In this document: positions 1 through 10,930 of the stretch, piece by piece
Position numbering within the stretch: position 1 is the stretch's first letter
Layout of the letters: each line of letters opens with the position of its first letter
Origin: Hydrocarboniphaga sp.
Lineage (GTDB): Bacteria > Pseudomonadota > Gammaproteobacteria > Nevskiales > Nevskiaceae
Reading direction: 5' to 3'
Length of the DNA: 64,000 nucleotides
Assembly: GCF_028291725.1 (NCBI RefSeq)
Contig: NZ_JAQGNT010000027.1
Span: 1-64,000, forward strand
Program-made: the position numbers and the translations under genes
The notes under the pieces: model-generated
Databases searched by the model: none
What the model saw: only the letters and a program-made list of their open reading frames with translations
Told to the model about the DNA's origin: nothing

Positions 1-192
1 GCCCAGGCCCGTGTCGGCACTGGGCATCGCTCACGCGACCGCCAACCATCCCCCGTTCTGTCCAGCCTGGATTGGACTCGCTGACTTCTCGCCGCCAGAT
101 TTACGCGGATTTGAACCGCCGTTCACAAAGGGTATCCGTACGCGACAGAATGCGGTGAGCAAGACTTTCAAAGCAGGTGCAAAAGGGGGGCG
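1..192. other. Left edge, no recognised gene
   Basis: I see no recognisable gene here. A plus-strand frame stays open from the window edge to a TGA at 194-196 that overlaps the ATG of the hsdS fragment, so it could be the tail of an upstream operon gene such as hsdM. Its translation did not match any family I know, and no RNA gene is visible. Confidence 0.3.
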
Positions 193-305
193 ATGAGCGT
201 TATCAATAGTGAGCTTCCGAAGGGGTGGGCTTCAGTCCGTGTGGACAGGGTTGGCGCTGTCCGACTCGGCCGTCAGAGGTCCCCTGATAAGCACACCGGC
301 GAGCT
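193..305 (+). pseudogene. hsdS: Type I R-M specificity subunit (HsdS), N-terminal fragment
   Basis: The ATG at 193 follows a purine-rich AAAGGGGGGCG and begins about 37 residues that read like the start of a type I restriction specificity subunit: an 'ELPKGWASV' opening followed by 'RLGRQRSPDKHTG', the kind of sequence at the start of a target-recognition domain. After about position 300 the frame continues only as antisense of the neighbouring aldo/keto reductase, so the remaining 350 or so residues of a normal HsdS are gone. The join lies within CACCGGCGAGCTGG. The assignment rests on motif resemblance. HsdS would normally set sequence specificity for an HsdRMS complex; neither partner is present here. 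Confidence 0.55.
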
Positions 306-1149
306 GGTCCGGCCGACGCGCGCCCCACAGCGCAAGCGTCGGTCCCTGGTCGAGGATCCAGCGTATCGCCAGCGCCAGCACCGACTTGCCGTGGCGTTCG
401 CGCGCGTAGCGCTCCAGCGCATCGACGGCCGCCAGGTATTGGCCGAAGCGCGGTTGCTGGAACTTGGGATCGGAGCTGCGAAGGTCGTCGCGCGGAAAGA
501 CCGTGTCCGCACGCATGCGTCCCGATAGCAGCCCGCGGCACAGGGTGCCGTACGCGAGGACCGTCAGGCCGTGCTGCCTGGCGTAGCGCAGCACGTCGTT
601 CTCGATGCTGCGCTCGAACAGGTTGGGCGGCTGCACCGTGGCCAGCGGCGCCTTGCGGCTGAAGCTCTCCATCTGCGACGGCGAATAGTTGCTCACGCCG
701 ATGGCGAGGATCTTTCCCTCGCGCCGGAGAGTCTCCAGCTGCATGGCGGTCTCGTCGTGAGGCACCAGCGGGTCCGGCCAGTGGATCTGGTAGAGATCGA
801 TGCGGTCCGTGCGCAGCCGGCGCAGCGAGTCCTCCACCTCGGTGCGGATGCGCGCTGCCGTCGCATTGCGCCGCACCGAACCGTTTGGCCAGTCCAGGCC
901 CGCCTTGGTGGCGATCACGGCCTGGTCGCGCAGGCCCTCCAGGGCATGGCCGAGCACTTCTTCCGAGTGACCGAAGCTGTAGACCGGCGCGGTGTCGATG
1001 AGGTTGATGCCCGAGTCGATGGCAGCGCGTATCGTCGCGATCGACTGGGCGTCGTCGGTACCGCCCCACATCTAGCCGCCGATGGCCCAAGTGCCGAGCC
1101 CGACGCGTGAGACAGGTGTCGCGATACCTTCGATATGCAGTGTTTCCAT
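295..1149 (-). pseudogene. Aldo/keto reductase, nonsense codon and lost C-terminus
   Basis: An NADPH-dependent aldo/keto reductase family barrel. Translation from the ATG at 1149 (in-frame ATGs also at 1155 and 1161) gives the usual opening ending 'VGLGTWAIGG', then a TAG at 1072-1074 where the family normally has Trp, then 'MWGGTDDAQSI' and a good barrel: 'DTAPVYSFGHSEE' with the catalytic-type Asp/Tyr, 'ATKAGLDW', 'DRIDLYQIHWPDP' and 'AIGVSNYSP'. A conserved 'QPPYNLFER' appears as 'QPPNLFER', one codon short. After 'ALWGARRPDQL' the frame runs into the hsdS fragment, so the last 40 or so residues are missing. A single TGG-to-TAG change explains the stop. It is divergent from the LysR remnant, the common pairing for this family. 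Almost certainly inactive. Confidence 0.8.
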
Positions 1150-1249
1150 GGTCATCGTCATCCGTTGAAAGAGCGCATTCGATGTAGTTAAAAGGACGAT
1201 GAATGGATTTCAACGGTCCATTAAACTGCGCGCAACGACGGAGTCACCG

Positions 1250-1648
1250 ATGCCAGCCTTCTCTCGCTCCGAACTGGCCGACAAGCTGGAGCGCGGCTTC
1301 CAGGCGATCGGCGATGCATTGGGCGAACTGGATGTCTATCGCGGCGTACCCGCGGGGCGGCTGCGCATCAACGTGCCGCGCGATGCCTCCCGGCTCCTGC
1401 TCGGGCCGATACTTCCTGTTTTCTTCGCGGCCTACCCGGACGTCCGGCTCGAAATCACCGTCGAGGACCGTCTGGTCGACATCGTCGCCGACGGCTACGA
1501 CGCCGGCACCGTGCCGCAGGACATGGTGGCGGTGCCGCTGACGCGGCCCTTGCGCTGGGTGGTCGTCGGCTCGCCGGACTATCTCTCGCGTCGCGGCCGC
1601 CCCTCGCAGCCCGCGGACCTGATGCGACATGCCTGCGTGCGCAAGTGA
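1250..1648 (+). pseudogene. LysR-type regulator remnant lacking its HTH
   Basis: The frame matches the linker helix and the first half of a LysR substrate-binding domain ('GRLRINVPRDASRLLLGPIL', 'FFAAYPDVRLEITVEDRLVD'). The N-terminal winged HTH of about 60 residues is absent, and the sequence passes directly into the promoter of the reductase. A short internal deletion is suggested at 'GYDAGTVPQDM', where family members have several extra residues (typically an 'IRFGE'-like stretch). The frame ends at 'HACVRK', where the second lobe should continue. It overlaps the next gene by a GTGA. It was probably the regulator of the divergent reductase; without a DNA-binding domain it cannot act. Confidence 0.7.
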
Positions 1649-2238
1649 GCAAGGTGAATCGCGCACATCCCTCGGCCCAGGCATCGCTGTTCGGCGAGCC
1701 TGAAACCGCGACGGATCGCCTGTTCTTCGCGATCTTCCCGGCCACCGATGCGGCGGCGCAGGCCGCGGCACTCGCATGTGACCTGCGCAGCCGGCATCGT
1801 CTCGGCGGCCAGCCGCTGGCGAGTGATCGCCTGCATGTCACGCTGAATCATCTAGGTGACTACGTCGGCGTGCCCAGGGATCTTGTCGCCGCCGCGACCA
1901 AAGCGGGCGGCGCGGTCGCGGCATCGTCTTTCGACGTCTGCTTCGATCGCGTTGCGAGCTTCGCGAGCGCGAGGGCTGTGGTGCTGCAAGGGGGTGAGGG
2001 TCTCGCGGCCTTGATCGCATTTCAGCAAGCGCTGGTCCTTGAGATGACGAAAGCCGGCCTGGGCCGCAAGGCCGAGAAAAATTTCACGCCGCACATGACC
2101 CTGCTCTACGACAAAAGCCCTTTTGCCGAGCAGCCGATCGAACCGGTCAGCTGGACGGTTCAGGAATTCGTGCTCGTCCACAGCCTGCTGGGCCAGACCC
2201 GTCACATTGCGCTGGCTCGCTGGCGGCTCCAGGGCTGA
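1645..2238 (+). CDS. thpR: RNA 2',3'-cyclic phosphodiesterase (2H/LigT family)
   Basis: A 197-residue 2H phosphoesterase expected to hydrolyse 2',3'-cyclic phosphate ends of RNA to 2'-phosphate; it is often annotated as 2'-5' RNA ligase. Both signature motifs are present: 'HVTLNHLG' near residue 61 and 'HMTLLYD' near residue 152, the paired HxT(L) histidines that form the active site. Length is normal for the family. The GTG start at 1645 overlaps the stop of the LysR remnant; an in-frame GTG also lies at 1654. It is the only intact gene in this decayed corner. Cytoplasmic, with no partner genes nearby. Confidence 0.85.
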   Translation: MSKVNRAHPSAQASLFGEPETATDRLFFAIFPATDAAAQAAALACDLRSRHRLGGQPLASDRLHVTLNHLGDYVGVPRDLVAAATKAGGAVAASSFDVCFDRVASFASARAVVLQGGEGLAALIAFQQALVLEMTKAGLGRKAEKNFTPHMTLLYDKSPFAEQPIEPVSWTVQEFVLVHSLLGQTRHIALARWRLQG

Positions 2239-2245
2239 AGTATCA

Positions 2246-2273
2246 GTAGGTCGGCAAGGGATTGCCGACTTAC
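2246..2273. repeat. Dispersed palindrome (GTCGGCAA family), copy 1
   Basis: GTAGGTCGGCAA-GGGA-TTGCCGACTTAC forms a 12-bp stem with one G-T pair and a 4-nt loop. It sits between the 3' ends of thpR and the TonB receptor, where it may serve as a bidirectional transcript end. Related copies lie at 34496-34541, 36115-36160 and, as a mirrored pair, 50234-50315. Confidence 0.85.
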
Positions 2274-2286
2274 GAAAGCGACCTAC

Positions 2287-5468
<3,182 letters not shown>

Positions 5469-5504
5469 CGCACCCCGGAGCGGGCTCTATCATTCGCGCC
5501 CTTC

Positions 5505-5579
5505 GGATAGTTAGCTCAGCGGTAGAGCATCGCCTTCACACGGCGGGGGTCACAGGTTCAATCCCTGTACTATCCACCA
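5505..5579 (+). tRNA. tRNA-Val(CAC)
   Basis: A complete cloverleaf of 75 nt including the encoded CCA: acceptor stem GGATAGT/ACTATCC, D stem GCTC/GAGC, anticodon loop TTCACAC with anticodon CAC reading GTG codons, and T stem ACAGG/CCTGT with loop TTCAATC. Its 3' end is the apparent integration site of the downstream island. Confidence 0.95.
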
Positions 5580-5638
5580 AACAAGTGTCCAAAGAAGTCC
5601 AAGGCTGCACATAACCCCGCGTAATTGCGGGGTTTTTT
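5566..5638. other. Putative island attachment site, left (att)
   Basis: The 3' end of tRNA-Val and the following hairpin reappear in degenerate form at 22550-22619. Shared blocks in the same order are TGTACTA, ACCAAA, GTCCA, GTCC and the hairpin loop region CCGCGTAATTGCGGG followed by TTTTTTGTG. This is what a tRNA-targeting integrase leaves at the two ends of an inserted element. The exact crossover cannot be fixed because the copies differ. Confidence 0.6.
5613..5638 (+). terminator. Rho-independent terminator after tRNA-Val
   Basis: CCCCGC-GTAATT-GCGGGG followed by six T residues, 34 nt after the tRNA. Its stem and loop are nearly identical to the hairpin at 22596-22619. Confidence 0.9.
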
Positions 5639-5682
5639 GTGTCCTTCGATCCGAAGGTGTCCGAGCTGATCCATTGACTTCC

Positions 5683-5714
5683 GGGGGCAACTGGGGGCAA
5701 CTGTGGGGGCAAGT
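5683..5714. repeat. GGGGGCAACT tandem array, left end of island
   Basis: Three near-identical 10-bp units (GGGGGCAACT at 5683 and 5693, GGGGGCAAGT at 5705). Further GGGGGCAA words occur in both orientations at the start of the integrase gene. Two exact units recur at the other end of the island (22468, 22480). The position fits arm-type binding sites for the integrase; binding itself is inference. Confidence 0.7.
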
Positions 5715-5743
5715 CACCTCAACTCCAAAGCGGTTGCCCCCAA

Positions 5744-6949
5744 ATGCCCCTTACAGCGACGGCAATTCGTAACGTCAAACCGGCCGCAAAGGCACAACGG
5801 CTGTTCGACGGAGGGGGTCTTTACCTGGAAGTTGCCCCCAATGGGGGCAAGTGGTGGCGTCTGAAGTACCGTTTTGGGGGCAAGGAGAAGCGCATTTCCT
5901 TCGGAGTCTTCCCGGACGTGTCGCTCAGCGATGCGCGGGAAAAGCGCGACGAGGCCCGCAAGCTGCTCGGCAAGGGAATCGATCCCGGCGAGAGCCGGAA
6001 GGCGCTGAAGGCGGCGGTAGAGAAGGCCAGCGACAGCTTTGAGGTGATCGCCCGCGAGTGGTTCGCCAAGCACAAGCCAAATTGGGTCGAAAGCCATTCC
6101 TCAAAAGTGGAGGCACGGTTGGAGCGCGACCTGTTCCCCTGGCTTGGCATGCGTCCGATTGCTTCGATCACCGCTCCAGATGTTTTGGCCACACTGCGCC
6201 GAATCGAATTCCGTGGTGCCTTGGACACGGCGCACCGCGCCAAGCAGGACTGCGGCGCCGTCTTCCGCTACGCAGTCGCCACAGGTCGCGCCGAACGTGA
6301 TCCGACCGGTGACCTGCGCGGCGCCCTACCGCCAGCGAAGGGCGGGCACTTCGCGACAATCACTGACCCCAAGGCGATCGGTGAACTACTGCGCGCCACC
6401 GGCACATATTCAGGTGGCTTCGTGACCGGATGCGCGCTGCGGCTGGCACCGTTGGTCTTCGTTCGTCCTGGCGAGCTTAGGAATGCCGAGTGGTCCGAAG
6501 TCGACTCCGAGAAAGCCGAGTGGCGCATTCCCGGCGAGAAAATGAAGATGAGGGTGCCGCACATCGTCCCGCTCTCGGAGCAAGCGCTGGCTGTTCTGGC
6601 AGACCTCCGACCACTGACCGGCGAAGGCCGCTACCTGTTCCCCAGCGTGCGCACCGGTTCTCGGCCAATGTCTGAGAACACGGTTCTGGCCGCTCTGCGC
6701 CGTCTCGGATACTCGACCGAGCAGATGACTGGCCATGGATTCCGAGCGATGGCATCAACGCTGCTGAACGAGCAGGGCTGGAACAAGGACGCGATTGAGA
6801 GGCAGTTGGCGCATTCCGAGCGCAACCGGGTGAGAGCCTCATACAACTATGCCGAGCACCTGCCGGAGCGTCGAAGGATGATGCAGGCATGGGCGGACCA
6901 TCTTGATGCGCTCACTTTCACGCAAAAGGACCAGCCCCGCCGGGCCTGA
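5744..6949 (+). CDS. int: Tyrosine integrase, P4-like
   Basis: A 401-residue site-specific recombinase, the full length expected for P4-type island integrases. The N-terminal arm-binding DUF4102-like domain ('LTATAIRNVKPAAKAQRLFD', 'GLYLEV', 'RISFGVFPDVSLSDAR') is followed by a SAM-like core-binding domain and a catalytic domain. The catalytic set is complete: R241 ('RPGELRNAEW'), H331-x-x-R334 ('HGFRAM'), H357 ('QLAHSE') and Y367 ('SYNYAEHL'). It lies 165 bp past tRNA-Val, pointing inward, as usual for tRNA-inserted islands. A degenerate sister copy lies at 22716-23775. Its substrate is presumably the tRNA-Val 3' end. No clear ribosome-binding site precedes the ATG. Confidence 0.95.
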   Translation: MPLTATAIRNVKPAAKAQRLFDGGGLYLEVAPNGGKWWRLKYRFGGKEKRISFGVFPDVSLSDAREKRDEARKLLGKGIDPGESRKALKAAVEKASDSFEVIAREWFAKHKPNWVESHSSKVEARLERDLFPWLGMRPIASITAPDVLATLRRIEFRGALDTAHRAKQDCGAVFRYAVATGRAERDPTGDLRGALPPAKGGHFATITDPKAIGELLRATGTYSGGFVTGCALRLAPLVFVRPGELRNAEWSEVDSEKAEWRIPGEKMKMRVPHIVPLSEQALAVLADLRPLTGEGRYLFPSVRTGSRPMSENTVLAALRRLGYSTEQMTGHGFRAMASTLLNEQGWNKDAIERQLAHSERNRVRASYNYAEHLPERRRMMQAWADHLDALTFTQKDQPRRA

Positions 6950-7073
6950 TGTAGGACAATGAGACGCGGCGTCTTGGGTAAGGCGGTGGGGCACCTCCGA
7001 ACTCTCGCCATAGACCCACGTCAATTACTGAAACCGCCGCATTTCGTGTGCGCGATTTGGACAGCGGCAGACC

Positions 7074-9872
7074 ATGAATGCAGTAGAAATCGAGACCGCA
7101 ATATCGGAGTTGGCCCTTCAGCCGTTCGATGGGGCAGAGTTTCCCTACGCGTTCCTGGCTGCCTTCGGTAACAAGGACACCGCCCTTAAGCGCCTGCGTG
7201 CAGGCAACAATAATGCGTCGGATGTGTTCGGTGGAGTGCTCCAGCGCAGCAACATCCATCTTGCCGTGTGCGAACCCGATGCTGTCGGTGAAACGCTCAA
7301 GGCCCTGCGCGCCAGCCCGGCCACTACCAAGGGTAAGGCCAAGTTTATCCTCGCCACCGACGGGGAGACTCTGGAGGCTGAAGAACTAGCCAATGGCGAG
7401 ACAATCGCCTGCGCCTACTCGGACTTCTCCAATCATTTTGGTTTTTTCCTGCCGCTGGCAGGTATCTCCACTATCAAGGAGATCAAGGACAACCCGGTTG
7501 ATGTGCGCGCCACAGGGCGCCTGAACAAGCTGTATGTCGAGTTGCTGCGCGAGAACCCGAGCTGGGCCTCGGACGCGCGTCGCGCCGATATGAACCACTT
7601 CATGGCACGATTGATTTTCTGCTTTTTTGCCGAAGATACCGACATCTTCAACGGCGAGGGCCTGCTCACGCAGACCGTGGAGCAGATGAGCGAGCGCGAC
7701 GGCGCCAATACGCACGAGGTGCTGCAAACCGTCTTCCGCGCGATGAACATCAAGGTCGCCGATCGCCCCGATGCCGAGCCGCGTTTACCAAGCTGGGCCA
7801 ATGGCTTCCCGTATGTAAACGGCGGCCTGTTCAGCGGCAGCACCGAGGTGCCGCGCTTTACGCGCATGGCGCGCACTTATCTGAACCACGCCGGCAATCT
7901 GAACTGGAAGCAGATCAACCCGGACATCTTTGGCAGCATGATCCAGGCCGTGGCTGACGACGAAGAGCGCGGCGCGCTCGGCATGCACTACACCAGCGTG
8001 CCCAATATCCTCAAAGTGCTGAATCCGCTGTTTCTGGATGAGTTGCGCGCCGCTTTGAATGAGGCCGGCGATAACGATCGCAAATTGCTGAACCTGCGCA
8101 AGCGCATGGCGCGTATCCGCGTGTTCGATCCGGCCTGCGGGTCCGGCAATTTTCTGGTTATCGCGTATAAGCAGATGCGCGAAATCGAGGCGCAAATCAA
8201 TCGCCGACGCGGCGAATCGAGTCTGGGTAGTGAAATCCCGCTGACCAACTTTCGCGGCATCGAGCTGCGCGATTTTCCAGCGGAAATTGCTCGGCTTGCG
8301 CTAATCATTGCCGAGTTCCAGTGCGACGTGCTGTATCGCGGGCAGAAGGACGCGCTTGCGGAATTTCTGCCGCTGGATACGCAGAACTGGATCGTTTGCG
8401 GTAATGCGCTGAGGCTGGATTGGTTGAGTATTTGCCCGCCTACGGGTGCGGGCGTGAAGCTAATTGCTGATGACTTGTTCGGCACACCGCTCAACCAGAC
8501 AGAAATCAGCTTCGAGAATGAGGGCGGCGAAACGTATGTCTGCGGAAATCCGCCATACAAAGGTGGAACGGAGCAGAACGCGATACAAAAATCGGATATG
8601 AAAGCTCTGTTCGAATCTGAAACCGATAGTTGGAAGTCGCTCGATTACGTTTCCGGTTGGTTTATAAAGTTTGCACGGTACGCAATAGCAACAAGGGCTG
8701 CTTGCGCCTTCGTCAGCACTAATTCGATTACCCAAGGCGAACAAGTGGCACGCCTGTGGCCGCTTATTCTTGGTGGTGGGCTACGAATTAGGTTCGCATA
8801 CACCTCTTTCAAATGGGCGAACCTTGCTGCGCATAATGCCGGTGTCACGGTCGTTATTATCGGACTTTCTACAAATTCGGCAAGCAAGGTGTCGTTGTAC
8901 GAGGAAGCCGGCGATGACGGTGTTAAGCGGCGTGATGTTGATAATATCAATGCCTATCTTGTTCCCACTCGTGACATCTTAGTCGAAACCTCAACAGACG
9001 CTATTTGTCCGCTTGGAAAAATGACTAAGGGAAATCAGCCGGCAGATGGTGGAAATCTTCTCTTTGGCGTGAATGAAGCACGGTTGATGAAGCAACAAGA
9101 TGGGCGGGTTTTGCCATTTATTCGTCCATTTATTGGAGCTGCTGACACAATCCAGGGTGGTCTGAGGTATTGCTTGTGGATTAATGATAAACAAGCTGAT
9201 TTCGCACTGAGTATTCCGGCAATCAAGGAACGCACAGATCGAGTTGTTGAGATGCGCTCGGCGAGTGGAAAGGAGTTCACGAGGAAATGCGCAGAAACTC
9301 CGTATGCGTTTCAGCAGGTTCGTCAGACTGGCGAGGAGGCTGTTGTTCTGGTTCCACGCCATTCCTCGGCCGCCAGACCATATTTGCCGGTCAGTCTCTA
9401 TCCAAAAGGTGCAATCGTTGCAGATGGAGCATTCGCAATGTTTGATGCTCCTCGTTGGGCTTTTTCGCTTCTTGTTTCACGCATACACCTAATTTGGATC
9501 GCGACTGTCTGTGGGCGAATTAAAACCGATTTTCGCTACTCCAGCACCCTCGGCTGGAACACCTTCCCGGTGCCGCTGCTCACCGAGCAGAATAAGGCCG
9601 ATCTGACTGCCTGCTCCGAAAACATCCTGCTGGCCCGGGAAGCGCATTTCCCCGCCACCATCGCCGACCTCTACGACCCGGACGTTATGCCGGACAACCT
9701 GCGCCACGCTCACGAGCGCAACGACGAAGTGCTGGAACGCATCTACATCGGCCGCCGCTTCAAGAACGACACCGAGCGGCTGGAGAAACTGTTCGAGCTG
9801 TATACGAAGATGACGGCAGCAGCGGCCAAGGCCGTGGTCGCCACGAAGGCGCCCAGGGGAAAGAAAGCATGA
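7074..9872 (+). CDS. MmeI-like N6-adenine DNA methyltransferase
   Basis: A 932-residue class I SAM-dependent DNA methyltransferase with the layout of MmeI-type enzymes: N-terminal region, helical spacer ('ARLIFCFFAEDTDIF', 'HYTSVPNILKVLNPLF'), methyltransferase core with SAM motif 'DPACGSGNF' at 352-360 and catalytic NPPY at 492-495, a target-recognition region, and a C-terminal helical part ('GWNTFPVP', 'LYDPDVMPDNLRHAH'). The D...EXK nuclease of true MmeI enzymes is not visible in the first 120 residues, so cleavage would have to come from partners. It is the first gene of a four-gene operon and its stop overlaps the nuclease gene by 4 bp. The segment 8500-9520, covering the recognition region, is clearly more AT-rich than the flanks, suggesting domain exchange. 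A modification role within a restriction-type defence system is the best inference. Confidence 0.85.
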   Translation: MNAVEIETAISELALQPFDGAEFPYAFLAAFGNKDTALKRLRAGNNNASDVFGGVLQRSNIHLAVCEPDAVGETLKALRASPATTKGKAKFILATDGETLEAEELANGETIACAYSDFSNHFGFFLPLAGISTIKEIKDNPVDVRATGRLNKLYVELLRENPSWASDARRADMNHFMARLIFCFFAEDTDIFNGEGLLTQTVEQMSERDGANTHEVLQTVFRAMNIKVADRPDAEPRLPSWANGFPYVNGGLFSGSTEVPRFTRMARTYLNHAGNLNWKQINPDIFGSMIQAVADDEERGALGMHYTSVPNILKVLNPLFLDELRAALNEAGDNDRKLLNLRKRMARIRVFDPACGSGNFLVIAYKQMREIEAQINRRRGESSLGSEIPLTNFRGIELRDFPAEIARLALIIAEFQCDVLYRGQKDALAEFLPLDTQNWIVCGNALRLDWLSICPPTGAGVKLIADDLFGTPLNQTEISFENEGGETYVCGNPPYKGGTEQNAIQKSDMKALFESETDSWKSLDYVSGWFIKFARYAIATRAACAFVSTNSITQGEQVARLWPLILGGGLRIRFAYTSFKWANLAAHNAGVTVVIIGLSTNSASKVSLYEEAGDDGVKRRDVDNINAYLVPTRDILVETSTDAICPLGKMTKGNQPADGGNLLFGVNEARLMKQQDGRVLPFIRPFIGAADTIQGGLRYCLWINDKQADFALSIPAIKERTDRVVEMRSASGKEFTRKCAETPYAFQQVRQTGEEAVVLVPRHSSAARPYLPVSLYPKGAIVADGAFAMFDAPRWAFSLLVSRIHLIWIATVCGRIKTDFRYSSTLGWNTFPVPLLTEQNKADLTACSENILLAREAHFPATIADLYDPDVMPDNLRHAHERNDEVLERIYIGRRFKNDTERLEKLFELYTKMTAAAAKAVVATKAPRGKKA

Positions 9873-10930
9873 GCGATAGCCCCATTAGTATGACTAAACC
9901 CCCCGAAGGCTATGCCGACTGGCTGGCCGATCTCAAAGGCCGTATCCACGCCGCGCAGCAGCGCGCCACGCTGGCGGTCAACCGCGAATTGGTGCTGCTG
10001 TACTGGCAGATCGGGCGAGACATTCTGGCGCGGCAGGCCGAACAGGGCTGGGGTGCCAAGGTGATCGAGCGGCTGGCGCACGACCTGCGCACAGCTTTTC
10101 CCGCTATGAAGGGTTTTTCTCCGCGTAATCTCAAGTACATGCGCGCTTTTGCCGAAGCGTGGCCCGATGCAGACTTTGTGCAACAGGCTGCTGCACAATT
10201 GCCCTGGGGACACAATCTGGTTCTGCTGGACAGGCTCAACTCGCCGGAAGAGCGTCGCTGGTACTTAGCCAAAGCCATCGAGCACAACTGGTCTCGAAAC
10301 GTACTAAACATCCAAATCGAAACCGGCCTGCTGGCGCGCAGCGGCGTGGCGGTCACCAACTTCGAGGCTCGCCTGCCAAAGCCGCAATCCGACTTGGCTC
10401 GTGAGTCGCTCAAAGACCCCTACCGCTTCGACTTCCTCGGCCTGACCGATGAGGCGCAGGAGCGCGCGATAGAGAACGCTCTGGTGAAACACGTCACCGA
10501 GTTCTTGCTGGAACTTGGCGCGGGCTTCGCATTCGTCGGTCGCCAGGTGCTGCTGAACGTTGGCGGTGACGAGTTTTTCATCGACCTGTTGTTCTATCAC
10601 CTCAAGCTGCGCTGTTATGTAGTGATCGAACTCAAGGGCGGCAAGTTCAAGCCCGAGCACCTGGGCCAACTCGGTTTTTATCTAACTGCGGTGGATCGCC
10701 AAGTCAAAAGCGAGCAAGACAACCCAACCATCGGCCTCTTGCTCTGCAAGAGCAAGAACAAGGTGGTGGCTGAATATGCCTTGGGCGACAAGACCCAGCC
10801 CATGGGTATTGCCGAATATAAGTTGCTCGAATCCCTCCCTGCCGAGCTGCAGACCAGCCTGCCCAGCATCGAACAGATCGAGCGCGAACTCACGGGCGGC
10901 GGCATATCCACTGAAGACGACTCGGAATGA
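9869..10930 (+). CDS. YhcG/DUF1016-family PD-(D/E)XK nuclease
   Basis: 353 residues: an N-terminal DUF1016 helical domain ('RIHAAQQRATLAVNRELVLL', 'YWQIGRDI', 'FSPRNLKYMRAFAEAWP') and a C-terminal PD-(D/E)XK fold. The nuclease triad is visible as D239 ('FFIDLLFYH'), E254 and K256 ('VVIELKGGKF'), followed by a helix with 'LGQLGFYLTAVD'. It starts in an ATGA overlap with the methyltransferase and ends in another with the helicase, so the three are translationally coupled. The family is common next to R-M genes and is thought to cut or process DNA. Here it is the likely restriction component, since the methyltransferase lacks its own nuclease. Confidence 0.9.
   Translation: MSDSPISMTKPPEGYADWLADLKGRIHAAQQRATLAVNRELVLLYWQIGRDILARQAEQGWGAKVIERLAHDLRTAFPAMKGFSPRNLKYMRAFAEAWPDADFVQQAAAQLPWGHNLVLLDRLNSPEERRWYLAKAIEHNWSRNVLNIQIETGLLARSGVAVTNFEARLPKPQSDLARESLKDPYRFDFLGLTDEAQERAIENALVKHVTEFLLELGAGFAFVGRQVLLNVGGDEFFIDLLFYHLKLRCYVVIELKGGKFKPEHLGQLGFYLTAVDRQVKSEQDNPTIGLLLCKSKNKVVAEYALGDKTQPMGIAEYKLLESLPAELQTSLPSIEQIERELTGGGISTEDDSE

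Noticed and set aside
203-1213. A 336-codon alternative minus-strand frame across the aldo/keto reductase
   Set aside because: It is the +1 shadow of the reductase; read in the correct frame the barrel motifs are clear, with one amber codon.
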